From: Mnemiopsis leidyi
Taxonomy: Eukaryota; Ctenophora; Tentaculata; Lobata; Bolinopsidae
Assembly (NCBI GenBank): GCA_000226015.1
Contig: JH154417.1
Coordinates: 13,786 to 43,346, forward strand
Reading direction: 5' to 3'
DNA length: 29,561 nt
Position 1 is the stretch's first letter; every line of letters begins with the position of its first letter. Of this stretch, positions 11,801 to 22,239 are shown piece by piece. The translations under genes were made by a program, and so were the position numbers. The notes under the pieces were generated by a model. That model was not told the origin of the DNA. It searched no databases and saw nothing but the letters and a program-made list of their open reading frames with translations.

Positions 11801-11959
11801 CTAACTCTATGCATCATTTCTCTTTCAAGATAATTAACTCTAAGCAGCATTTCTCTTTCAAGATAATTAACTCTAAGCAGCATTTCTCTTTCAAGATAAT
11901 TAACTCTAAGCAGCATTTCTCTATCGAGATAATTAACTCTAAGCAGCATTTCTCTATCA
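11801..11959. repeat. 33-bp minisatellite, about 4.8 units, open on both strands
   Basis: Units start near 11801, 11834, 11867, 11900 and 11933 and share attaactctaagcagcattt. As 33 is a multiple of three, the array is open on both strands: minus reads an 11-residue repeat REMLLRVNYLE, plus reads INSKQHFSFKI. It lies 3' of gene A's stop and has no counterpart behind gene B. Probably a non-coding minisatellite. Confidence 0.85.
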
Positions 11960-12042
11960 GGATTATCGTACGGCCATCCCACAGGACGTCTCGATAGAAT
12001 TAGTGTCTAAGTCACAAAGATACCTCTATAGATTCTGGCACG

Positions 12043-12048
12043 TTTAAT
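12043..12048 (-). terminator. Possible polyadenylation signal of gene A
   Basis: On the minus strand attaaa, the common variant of aataaa, lies 34 bases past the stop of gene A. It fits position but is a frequent word in this AT-rich DNA. Confidence 0.3.
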
Positions 12049-12081
12049 AGACTGTCTCAAAGTTGTCACCCAAATAGTGTG

Positions 12082-12939
12082 TTAGTTAGGGTCGATTGTC
12101 CTCACACAAGGACTAAGATATCTCGTGCTGAAGGTCCCAGTTCTAGTATTACAGGTCGCTTCAGTCGCTTCTTCTTCCATGAAAAAATGGCTGTTGTCTT
12201 TACAGCGAACTGTCAGCTTGTAGTCCTCTGATTCGGGTATGTCAACCTGGGACAGTGAAAAGTATGTGATTGTTTGATGCGGCTTTTTATCCTTGTGACT
12301 ATTTTCTTTGTTCGTTTATTTACTATTGAGACATTACTTAATCTACTATAACGGATAACCTAGCAATTTGGGAATAGTTTCGAATACATTGAAACATGTA
12401 AAACAATCAACTCGGGACCACAAAATCTCGAACCAACTTAATCACGGACAATTGACAAAATCGTCGGAATTTTGTTGGTAATATCTAAGCCCTAAGGGGG
12501 TGCCGTAATAAAACATAAAATTTTGGAAACCTCACAGCGAACTTCACCACTCTGACCCTGGTTGCTAAAATGCTACTCTCTATTACGGGCCGCACACAAT
12601 TGAAGCATTTTGTAGGTTATTTTTACGCGAAAGTGATACATTTCCGCCTGCCTCAACTGAAACTTCCGGACCTGCAAACCTCTGGCACAAATAATTTTCG
12701 GTCCAACTAATTATAGCCAGCAAATTCCAGGATGAACAAATTACTGGGCCAACTTTATTTCGGATTATATACAATTTTAGCGGTTCTAGCATGGTTCGGC
12801 GTTCGAAGTTTCACTGTTATATCCTAAAATTACCACATGTAAGACAGTGTTTGGTGGTATGCTGATTGGTCTGCAACGTCGTTTTATTCTCAATTTCATC
12901 TGGTCAGCAGTTACCTGTAACTCCGAATCAAATTCGATC
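12082..12939 (-). other. Gene A C-terminal sushi (CCP) domain, two exons
   Basis: Exons 12939-12834 and 12246-12082 join in phase 0. Four cysteines in sushi order are visible: RRC, VRC, ATC and SPC, with a T-G-T-F segment between the third and fourth where CCP domains usually have G-x-W. The Trp is replaced by Phe. The protein stops nine codons after the last Cys (VRTIDPN then TAA). Confidence 0.7.
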
Positions 12940-15900
12940 CTGCAACAGTTTACTACAATCCATGAAAAATGGTTATTTAAATTTTCAAATTATGTATGTA
13001 GATCATACATGTATGATAAACATTACTACAACATCCATATTTCTTATTCACCTGAACAGATATGTTCTATCATCGGGATACGTGTATGTTTTAACATACA
13101 AACATAACTACCACCTAAGCTGACGACGATTAACACATATATTGAAAGCTTCTTCAACATCAAACTCGTATCTATATATGTCTACCAACCCCCCTATAAC
13201 CACCACCTAAACAAAGTTAAATAATTTACCTGAACATATAGGTTCCTCCATCAGGATATTGCACTTTTTCTTTAGTATGTGAAATATTGTACGGTCCTGT
13301 TTCTCCTACATTTGTTAGATCTACAGATGTGTCTCTGTTTTGCTCTGTGGATGGTTATTTTTTGAAAACGTGCTTACAATTGTTGAATGCAACTTTCAAA
13401 TAAGGAAATCTATTTTTATTTTACCCAAACAATGCAAAAAAGTTGTATGTAGGATTCCTACTTTAGTTAAAAATCGTTCTAACCAGAATTTTTGGCAAAA
13501 ATTTTATTGACTAATTTATCACAAAAAAGAAAGAAAATAGATTTTTTGCAAGCAATTTTAACTTTTACCAACCGCAAACATTTTCAAAATGCGAACCGAA
13601 ATTTTGAAAATCGTCACATAAGTCTACCTTGGTGATAAAGATACGCTTTCTTTGGCTTTCTAGGTCCATCAATGCTCGTCCAGAAAGTTACTGAAGATCC
13701 CTCAAATGTTGAGAGTACTTTGGAAGCATTTGTTGTCGATGACCGAAGTAATATTGCGTCAGTGGTTTGTAGCTTTTCTAACAGAACCAGAATTGCTCTA
13801 AACTCTGACAAAATAAACTATCTAACGCAAATTTAAATGGTGTTTATAATACAACTACACTTTGAAATCTAAAGCAACTCGACAAAGAAGAATATAGAGA
13901 AACATCATAACATTCACCTACCTGTAAAATCGGCCTGCTGTACATAATGAATAAACAGACTTGTCGACATAACACCAGTCTTTTCAACTTCAGAGTTTAG
14001 TGTTGTGTAGCCCTGTCCGGGCAAACTTTCCCATCCATTATCTCCTGTTGTAAGTTTTGTTTTAGATTTTGTCGCTGTACTACTCAGATATTTAAAATGA
14101 GGTCTGCTCACTTATAGATTTAAACAAAAACAATAATAACTAGAATCGTGATAACCATAAAGTTTTGTTGGATTGCCTCAATTCCTGTTTGCGATGCTTC
14201 AAAGCGTTGCTTGTCTAAATTTATCTCGGTTAACATAAACATGCTCTCACTCACCTTTCCGCTGCCAGTTCACCAAGGTTGTAGTAATATTCTTAGCTGT
14301 AAAGAATGTGATCAATGTGGCCTGCTTTCCTGCAGCTGCCCAAACCGTTGTTTTTGAATAAGTTTCCCCTGAAATTGTTGACTTATATCTTACATTTGGT
14401 TCTTGTACATACCACCAAATCCGATACCCGGATCAATTAAGTCAAATGCAATTGTATAGATAAAGAAGGTTTTTTACCGAGTAAATATGCTTCTTTGGTC
14501 AAATTTATTGATTTTGAGTTATCAATGTCAACTGAATATGTCAGAGTTACATATTTTCGGTAAATATCCTCTTTTCTGGTTACTCTTGTGAGTGTGTCTG
14601 CACTGAAAATGTAAAAATGTGAGAAAATTGCAGTTATGTGCGTCGTTATCGATGAAGTAGATCACTTGGTAATAATTGCATTTGGCTGCGATTTTCAAAT
14701 GCAATATTTTTATCTGGAAAAATGAGTGAATCTAACATATTTCTATATTTTTCTTGTCGAAATTAATGACGTTGATATTTACAAGAGATAGAAGAGTTTT
14801 CCAACCTTGAAATATTGAAAACTTCCGTTAACATGAATCCGTCCGTAAAATTGTTATAGCTTTTCGACAAACTTTCAGCCCTAAACTGAAAATTAGGAAA
14901 GTTAATAATTCACCTTGAAATTTTTAATGGGCCTCGGTCGACAAAAATAACTACATATTCATAGGATTGCAAAGTTTGTTAGAATATTAAGTTACAAACC
15001 GTGGGAATAAGAAAATTGCTCGATAAAGGAGGGAAGGGTGCCAGTACAGTCATCGTAACGATACTACAAGTTTCAGGGGTCAGTATGACTAGGTCAGTGT
15101 CACTTGTGACCTTGATCTCGTGGAGAAGACTCTTAGGTGTCTCAATCGTGAACAGTTGTTCTGTTTGACTGCCTACTTGGTATTGAGCCCGACAGTTCAA
15201 TGCTGCTCCCACTGATTCCTTAGTGAGAATAGATCTTATCTTCCATGTGATCCTTTCAGTCGAGTTTGTCATTTCAGACAGTTCAAACAGGACAATTTCG
15301 TTCTTGGTGTTGTAGCCCACTCCATCAGAGCTGATTAACCTGTTGTCCAGCAACCACCTGCCAAGATTACATTTCTTCATTTGGCTCATATTTTGAATTT
15401 CGCAATTTCACACGTTTTTCAAATTAAGGGTACCCCTGAATGTTTGTGCCTTGTGGGTTTGTTACTCAAGTAAAACGTCAGGGATTAGGTGGAACCTTCG
15501 TTCTAGAATCACATCACTAGCCTAATAGAATACATTGGTTAGTAATAAAACAACACGTCTAACAAGACTGTGACTAAGTGTTACTAACGAAAGGTACCCT
15601 AAACAACAAAAAACATATGTCCAAAAATCAAGTAGGGATCAACCCAAATTACAACAAGCTTCTCAAAAAACAGGAAGAACAACCAAGGCTCCTAAATCAA
15701 TATACCCAAGCATTATCAAACAATCCCCTCATCAAACAATCAAGTAAACAATTAAGGGTACCCCTATAACTACCTCAAGTCCACGAGTTTTGTCCCAGTT
15801 AGGTTGAAGGGAATAGAGCAAGTGACAGTATACTCCTCCCCTAAAACCCTCCACACCGAGGAAGGAAATTGAGTTCCTGCCACTGGAACCTCCGTTATCT

Positions 15901-18900
15901 TCACTGCGTTACTTTTCATGATAATACCTGTGGTATGAGGTTTAGTTTACTTACACTTTTTCCTTAAGTTAAACTTCATCAAAGGGGTAGACATCGCATT
16001 ATTGCACTTACCAGTAAAGTATTCAGTGTAGAAACATCTCCAGATCCCTGTAGTTGTGCCACTAACCTTCAATTGTAACTTTGTCGTCTTGACAGAGGTT
16101 TGTCTAGGTCTAAATTGTATTTCAAGTTACCAGACAACTTTATTGTTGTGTTGTGAATAAATGAATAAATAAATAATATTGTGAATGCAATAAAATATAT
16201 TGTGAATGAAATAATTTTCCGCCCATGTAACAAATGCCAAGAATCTGTTTTGTTATGGATGATTACGAAGATTACCTGCAGAAATCCATTGAACATGGGT
16301 TTCTTTGGTAGTGCCACGAAAATGATCCTTCTCTGATAATGTTTTCAAAGTGGCTACAAACTAAGTTTAGGGAAAACCCTGTAAACACTCGCTGTTCGCT
16401 TCCTGGTTCCAAAATTAAATCTGAGAACAATTTGCTGTTGTAAAGATTGTTGGCTATCCCTTTACCCAAACTATGACAACATTTTCAGATATGTTATCTG
16501 TAAAAATGTTGTGATATTTGTAATTTTAGTGTGAAGACTTTCATTTTAGTGTGAAGACAATTCATAAAAATTCTTTTTAAGAAGTCCGTATGTAGGTGGT
16601 ATCGCTCCAAAATAAATTCTAAACTATATCAATTTTCAAGCCATCAAACATCATCAATTATCGTCGCTTACCGTTATTCTCGCGAATGATAATATGTTTG
16701 AAAAATTTTTTTTTGAATTTTGATTGGATGTTACCGTTAACTTCGATTATAGACAGGAAAGTGTACTCTTGACGGCTCTGAACTTTACACGTGTATGTTG
16801 TATCCACAGTCAATGCCTCGACCATCAAATTTGTTGAGGTTGTCTCATTAGGCATTGCTTCTTTCTGGGTCACTGTCGATAGTAAATGAGTCTTAAAAAG
16901 GTGTTGATGTTGGATCATTTGAATTGTAGATATTTTGGTAACCTGGAAAATCATGAATTGTACTCATAGAAGTGCCACGATACGATGTTTTAAACTTAAT
17001 TTTGCATACCTGGGAAAATTTGGTTGATGTTGTACCAGGCAAAAACCAACTTGTCAGTCGGTGACACAACTTCACACCTAACTTCAGCTGAGTTTCCAGT
17101 TCTTGTGAAATGATTCGTCGTGCTGAATTGATTTTATTACAAGTGTTCTTCATTAACTTGAGTTTAGTTCATTAATGAAATTTATTGGAGTTATCACAAT
17201 ATCACTTTACATCTCACACCCAGTTAATTTTGTTAAGATCAGAGTTTAACTTAAATTTCAGGAATTTAACAACACTGACCTTACAGAAAATGTTTTGAGG
17301 TATGCTAACGTATCTTCTTGTTTCCTCTCATTACCGACAAACACTCTACAAGTAAAGATTTGGTCTCCTGCCAGAGTTACTTCTCTTGAGATGGACAACG
17401 TTGACTCTTTTCTACCACCTTCTAATTTTCCGTCACTATAGTAAATTTTTTTAGACCTGCCTTATCGTTGATGTTGATATACATTTTAAAATAAAACTTC
17501 GATATTTTAATCTCAAATCAAAAGACTTCACTTTCATGTTGGACATGAAAAGTTTTTGCCTTATTAAATCAAGTTTTATATTTATCTACCACGATTGCAC
17601 TTAGTATCAGGGTTCTCCGGTCTTTGCAATTGAAGCTTGGCAAAACCTGCTTATATCGCAAACTCATTACCTCACAGTAAAATTACTGTTCTGTGTTCTC
17701 TGCAAAAAAACTTGACCATTTGTATCCGACCATTCAAAATCTGACAATGTAGTTGTAGCTCTCAGTCCTTGCATGTTGCAAGTTAGAGTAGAATTTGTAC
17801 CAATAAGAACATCACAGCTCTGCGTTGTTATCTCTGGATTGAAATTTGAAAACCGGTAAAAGTTTTAGTTTAGTATTATCGCACTTTTCTTTGTGTGCAA
17901 CTCTGTGATAATGACCTTATGCAATTGTGTTAAAAACAGTTTGACGGTTATTCAACTCTAATCAAGGAAATGTGTTTCACTTATACTTAATCGATGTTTT
18001 TTAACTACATTTGTTTCTGCTTACTCTTAGTTATACCAACCGTAAACATCAAGATTAACTTCAATGGGGTAAGCTTGATCTCTATTGTAGGTGTTTGATC
18101 TTATGACACAAGTGTAAACTTTGTCTACTGTAGGATTCTCAACAGTTAACTTTGAGATTTGCTGCCTCCCATTTACAGAACTTGTTTCTACATTCTCTGT
18201 TAAGGCAGTGTTCTCGTCCATCCAGCTCACTGAGACTCCCTCCGATAGAACGTTTGAGATGATGCACGAAATATTAGTTCTTGTTCCTTCTCTTACTTCA
18301 GCTCGTATTGCTTCTATCGCTGAAAGTACAGACTTTTTCTACAACACGGGCAATACTTATTTCGATGACACACTTATCATTCAAAGCAAACATTTGATAT
18401 TAACAAACTTTGTCTAATCAGATTGCTAATTTTAACAAGGTACCCTTAACTTACTAAAAACGGATATTCTGATGCTCTTTTCCTTTTCAGCTTCTTTTGG
18501 ATAATCTGCTGAAGTAACTTGACAAGTATATGTAGCATCAGCTCTTGTTGATAATATAACTAAAGCATGGGTCTGTGAGTTCGCCTCATAAGTCCCTGAA
18601 GTTGCTGCAATCCCATCCGCTGCTTCAATGAGCTTACCATCACACTTCCAGAGAATGTTTACAGGCTGGTCTATTAAGATAAACTCACAAAAGATAGAAG
18701 TCCTGGATCCTTGGCAGACTTCTCGACCGTTCGTTGGGATAATAACTGAAATAATTTATTTTTCAACTCTATATCCGATTAGAAAATTTCACTCCCTGCA
18801 TTACCTAAGCATTAAGCGAGCAAAGTCTATTAAAGTAATAAGTGGAATCAGATTATGACCTGGACAGTCTTGACTGTTGCAAGCCTGGCTTTCTGTAGAA

Positions 18901-19779
18901 GATCCAGAACAATCACTGCCACCGTATTGGGGAGGCGGATTAGTACAAGTTCTTGTTCTGGTTTGTGTTCCTCCTCCGCAATCAACTGAACAGCTTGACC
19001 AGGATGTAAATGAACTCCAGCCTCCATTTATCGGACAATTGTGTCTGTTGCAACTCCGGCTTTCTGTAGACGGACCAGAGCAATCACTGCCACCGTATTG
19101 GGGAGGCGGATTAGTACAGGTTCTTGTTCCAGTCTGTGTTCCTCCTCCGCAAGCAACCGAACAGCTTGACCATGATGTGAATGGAGTCCATCCCCCATTA
19201 GTTCTCCATGCTGCGGATTTATAATATACTTATAATATATATATATATAAATGTTAAATGTCTAGCAGACAGCAACTGATAGGTCGACCGTGATGTTATT
19301 GAGATCTATTGTCATCATCTTTTGGATATTAGAGCATCCTCGACAACAAGCTTAAATGGAAAACTTACTAGTAACTATTCGATAATAAGATGAAGCCGCG
19401 CTATCGGAATAAAAATAAAGATAAGTTCCGAAGTTGTTCCAAACATCATCCGAGAGACAACTCCAGTAACTCCACCGATAGAACTGTCCAACTAAAACCC
19501 CGCTACAATAAATGTACACATAACTCGTTGTTTTGCTTATCCTCCAGGTTCTCTCATAAGATGCAGGGACGGGAACATTTGTGATTGTTCCACCAGAACA
19601 CATGTGAGAAACATGGAAAGAAGAGCTAGAACTATCCAGAACAAATTCTATTAATCCCGTGTCACTGTCATCATATCGACGATGTAAGTCAAATTCTTTC
19701 GATCCTGACAGTATAACTTCCAAATCATAGCGGTCGAAATCTACGTAAAACGTGTTCTCTGAGCAAGGCGACCAAGACA
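12082..19779 (-). CDS. Gene A: secreted TSP1-Ig-sushi multidomain protein (5' end incomplete)
   Basis: Twenty exons, 5' to 3': 19779-19369, 19210-18860, 18745-18455, 18319-18041, 17833-17671, 17435-17280, 17122-17010, 16872-16735, 16420-16276, 16109-16012, 15927-15774, 15357-15000, 14885-14806, 14602-14478, 14368-14255, 14044-13922, 13804-13628, 13344-13230, 12939-12834, 12246-12082. They sum to 3662 bases, in one frame with no stop until TAA at 12084-12082: 1219 residues. Order: unnamed domain (1-137), two TSP1 (138-253), Ig1-Ig6 (254 to about 830), a beta-rich segment to 953, two Ig-like domains without the Cys pair (954-1137), sushi (about 1150-1215). No transmembrane or GPI tail follows, so secretion is inferred; the signal-peptide exon was not found. 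The exon map is strongly supported by gene B, which has the same joints. I know no named protein with this order; an adhesion or immune-recognition role is a guess. Confidence 0.82.
13230..14885 (-). other. Gene A beta-rich segment and two cysteine-less Ig-like domains
   Basis: Exons 14885-14806, 14602-14478, 14368-14255, 14044-13922, 13804-13628 and 13344-13230. The first Ig-like domain keeps the core Trp (LVNWQRKG) and a strand pattern ending QQADFTEFRAIL, where F replaces the usual Y-x-C. The second reads [10 protein letters not shown] then GGTYMFRIEF, with F in place of both cysteines. Fold assignment is by pattern only. Confidence 0.55.
15000..18745 (-). other. Gene A Ig1-Ig6, canonical immunoglobulin domains
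   Basis: Each keeps the B-strand Cys, core Trp and F-strand Cys. Ig1: [17 protein letters not shown]. Ig2: NISCII, SVSWMD, VYTCVI. Ig3: TLTCNM, FEWSD, IFTCRV. Ig4: EVRCEV, FAWYN, TYTCKV. Ig5: NLVCSH, FSWHY, IWRCFY. Ig6: TVTCSI, LRWLLD, LNCRAQ. Ig1 and Ig2 are one exon each (phase 1-1); Ig3 to Ig6 are each split by one intron. Domains differ strongly from one another, so the array is old. Confidence 0.8.
15422..15765. mobile_element. Gene-A-specific insertion flanked by 16-bp direct repeats
   Basis: The word aattaagggtacccct occurs exactly at 15422-15437 and 15750-15765, bracketing about 312 bases absent from the matching intron of gene B (416 versus 195 bases). Inside is a purine-rich plus-strand frame at 15578-15769 without recognisable domain. 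The flanks look like a target-site duplication of a non-autonomous insertion; no terminal inverted repeats or poly-A tail were recognised. Confidence 0.45.
18860..19210 (-). other. Gene A double TSP1 exon
   Basis: A single 351-base exon (phase 1-1) holds two thrombospondin type 1 repeats, each with TSWSSCSV(A/D)CGGGTQT and six cysteines. They are about 170 bases apart and very alike at DNA level, so one repeat recently duplicated inside the exon. The residue before the second Cys is A or D, so the usual O-fucose Ser/Thr is missing. Gene B has one repeat. Confidence 0.92.
19223..19252. repeat. AT-rich simple repeat in gene A first visible intron
   Basis: A run of TA and ATA units (ataatatacttataatatat onward) just 5' of the TSP1 exon of gene A on the minus strand. 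Confidence 0.7.
19369..19779 (-). other. Gene A first visible exon: unnamed Cys-containing beta domain
   Basis: A 411-base exon, phase 1-1, with acceptor cactgcag and donor A|gtaagt that joins the TSP1 exon. It begins [15 protein letters not shown] and includes [43 protein letters not shown] and AASSYYRIV. The W-x-I, xIxCxG, C-x4-W and S-x-Y-Y-R-I pattern recalls uncharacterised cnidarian extracellular proteins and perhaps farnesoic-acid-methyltransferase-like domains, but I cannot name it. An ATG in frame at 19807 offers no signal peptide. No copy is seen 5' of gene B. Confidence 0.65.
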
Positions 19780-20438
19780 CTGCAGTGAAAAGTTGGGTTT
19801 TGTTCATTGTAGATTCAATAAAGAACAGAATGACTTACGTTTTTGTTACTGCAATCTAAGCTTAATACTAAAATAGATCAAATACTAGCCTGCTAAAGCC
19901 ACCAGACGAGTCGTGATAAGAAAAAATATTTCCGGGCCCGAACCCACCATCAGAAACTCAGCATCCTAACAAGTCAAAAAACTGCTTCGCGGTCATGCAT
20001 TCGAAAAAGTACAACTCTTTAATGACCTACTGTAATGATTTTTGACTTGCTGATGTGCAATGAGATGCCCTTTAGTTTTAATATGTAGTGTGACACACCG
20101 TGACTGATTTCAAGTTATTTTCTCCAATTCTCACACAGCCTAATTTCTAGTGCATTTTCAACTTTATTGTCCTCCAATATCTTATTTCATGTTTGTCACA
20201 CCATTATCACTACGCAAGGTAATGGGCTAACAGAAGTTAGTTGACCCTCATTGAATTTTTTCAATATTAAACCGCTGGCGTCCTTCAGTACGTATTGTCT
20301 TTCAAAAGTACGTTATCAAAAGTTTGGTTATGAAAGTTTGCATCAGATTCGGTAATTTATAGCACGATTAGATAACTCTAAAATTAAGAAGGCCATGATT
20401 GGGGAAAAATTAAATGCATCCTATAAACGATTTTGAAA

Positions 20439-20784
20439 ACAATTTTTAAACCACATATTTTTCTTCTCCAATCGGCAATGTATAGAACAAGCATGTTGTG
20501 TTAACTACCCTGATATCTAAACTCTCCTGTTGCACCATCCTAGATTTTGTAGTGTCCTTGATTTGCATCCTGCATCTTCTTTACTCCTGCTAAAAGCCTG
20601 CTTTAGACAATTTTTAAAAACTGCATATTTAACTTGAACTTCTCCAATTGGCAATTTAAGGAACAAGCTTGTTGTGGAAACTAGGTCCTGATATCTTAAC
20701 TTTCCTGTTGCACCATCCTAAATTTTGTAGTGTCCTTGATTTTTATTCTTCATCTTCTTTACTTTGCTAAAAACCTGCTTTACT
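20439..20784. repeat. Diverged ~170-bp tandem duplication
   Basis: Copy 1 is about 20439-20606 and copy 2 about 20607-20784, adjacent. Shared words include cctgttgcaccatcct, ttttgtagtgtccttgattt and catcttctttact. Substitutions and small gaps show it is older than the other duplications in the window. Confidence 0.8.
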
Positions 20785-20940
20785 ATAGTCTACAATTCTA
20801 GCAGACAATGCATTGTTAGCAGATAAATTGACCTTGGCTACTTGGCTAGGATGGTTATTTGTTGTCGAACTCTTGCAAGTATAATAATTTTTTTGTGCGA
20901 AACTTGACACTCGTTTGAACTTTTTGGTTTCTTAAATTTT

Positions 20941-21086
20941 TGCTGTGGGACTTTCATCATCCAAAAAGCGTAAGATCTCCAACAGTGACTTGTTCGCTAT
21001 CAGCTCTGAAGTCTGCTGTGGGACTTACACCATCCAAGAAGCGTAAGATCTCCAACAGTGACTTGTTCGCTATTAGCTCTGAAGTC
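20941..21086. repeat. 73-bp tandem duplication
   Basis: Copies at 20941-21013 and 21014-21086 start tgctgtgggactt and share gcgtaagatctccaacagtg; about five bases differ. The second copy reads PSKKRKISNSDLFAI on plus, resembling a basic nuclear signal, but the 73-bp period breaks the frame between copies, so coding is doubtful. Confidence 0.85.
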
Positions 21087-21821
21087 TGGTTTTGAGGGTC
21101 TCTCCCCAACTCTTGAGTATATGTTTGCCTGGGGACCTCAGTCTATGTTCGGAGGGAAACGTAGAGAGAGCCGCGCAGCGCCCGGTGAGTATATGTCGCC
21201 ATTGACGAGTTCTCTGGTCACTCTCACTGCTTGAATTATTGTTTTGAGGTAATTATTGATTTTCTTTGTAACTTGAAAGTTATCTATCAAATTACTTGCG
21301 TCCAATTAACTATAATAACATTAGGATCACATCACTTGTCACGTAGTTGTCGTTTAAAACTTAACAAGATCAATTGTTCGGATACCTAATCTTCCGGTGA
21401 AGTTGGCCGGCAGCCGAATTCGGGAAGTCGAGTTTCGACATGATGTCCTACCAGCATTTAAAATAGAGCATACCCAATTAAGCTCTAGAAGTGAGTAATG
21501 AGCATATAATCTGCATAATTTCTTTTGAAAAAGCCAATACCAGACTCTAATTTTTAAAAGCCCCAAAAATAAATTAAAACAAAAATCGAAAACCAATAAG
21601 CCAATGCCAAAAAAAGCTGACCTTGGTAGAGCATTTCTAAATCAACTAAAAATCAAAAGCTACGTCTATAATTAGTAGCTTCGCTTTAATTCATTTTATG
21701 ACAGCCTTGATAAAGGATCTGAAGTTATAAAGCTTATTTTGGACTGAATCACTCGAGTTTTCTGATAACCTTTATAATCTTAAGTTGCATTAAGTCTCAA
21801 AGTTGTCAACCATATAATGAG

Positions 21822-22239
21822 TTAGTTAGGGTCGATGGTCCTCACACAAGGACTTAGATATCTTGTGCTGAAGGTCCCAGTTCTAGTATTACAGGTCGCT
21901 TCTGTCGCTTCTTCTTCCATGTAAACATGGCTGTTGTCTTTACAGCGAACTGTCAGCTTGTAGTCCTCTGATCCGGGTATGTCAACCTGGGACAGTGAAA
22001 AGTATGTGACCAAATAGTAACTCCATAGTAACTGTTAATTTCGAAAATATTTTATCAGTATTTTATATGTCTTATGATAAGAGATCATTGTCAAATGACC
22101 TCCTTCAACATTTTAAATCATCCCTAAAAGTACCTCTTGTAAGTCAGAGTTTGGTGGTGTACCGATTGGCTTGCATCGTCTCCTAAATCTCAATTTCATC
22201 TGCTCAGTGGTTAAATTTAATCCCGAACCGAACTCAATC
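21822..22239 (-). other. Gene B C-terminal sushi (CCP) domain
   Basis: Exons 22239-22134 and 21986-21822 match gene A's in length and phase. The cysteines RRC, VRC, ATC and SPC and the ending VRTIDPN with TAA are all conserved, as is [15 protein letters not shown]. Conservation of the stop position in both copies supports a true C-terminus here. Confidence 0.7.

Larger units (their letters stand above)
19780..21821. other. Spacer between gene A (5' side) and gene B (3' side)
   Basis: It should contain gene A's missing signal-peptide exon and promoter, but I found no convincing signal sequence on the minus strand. Two tandem duplications are listed separately. A short G+C-richer stretch at about 21090-21200 is open on plus and ends in a donor-like g|gtgagta; no family is recognised. 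The frame at 21354-21596 (minus) looks non-coding. Confidence 0.4.

Noticed and set aside
16276-16509. Earlier acceptor (atttttacag at about 16491) for the gene A Ig5 exon, also present in B
   Set aside because: Starting there puts a stop in frame before the Ig domain. The acceptor before 16420 (ttgttctcag) keeps phase with the previous exon and reads straight into LILEPGSEQ.
16893-17153. 86-codon minus-strand frame overlapping the Ig4 exon
   Set aside because: It is the wrong frame over the exon 17122-17010. The frame that joins neighbouring exons reads [15 protein letters not shown], a clear Ig B strand conserved in gene B.
18877-19224. 115-codon plus-strand frame with internal repeats
   Set aside because: It is the antisense of the two TSP1 repeats; the minus strand has canonical TSP1 cysteines and splice sites.
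19779-19807. ATG at 19807 as the start of gene A
   Set aside because: It gives [12 protein letters not shown] with no signal peptide, although the rest is extracellular. A good acceptor (cttttcactgcag) just after it, in the usual phase 1, fits an internal exon better.
20941-21086. Basic PSKKRKIS stretch as a nuclear-localisation exon
   Set aside because: The 73-bp duplication shifts frame between copies and stops follow soon; no supporting splice structure.
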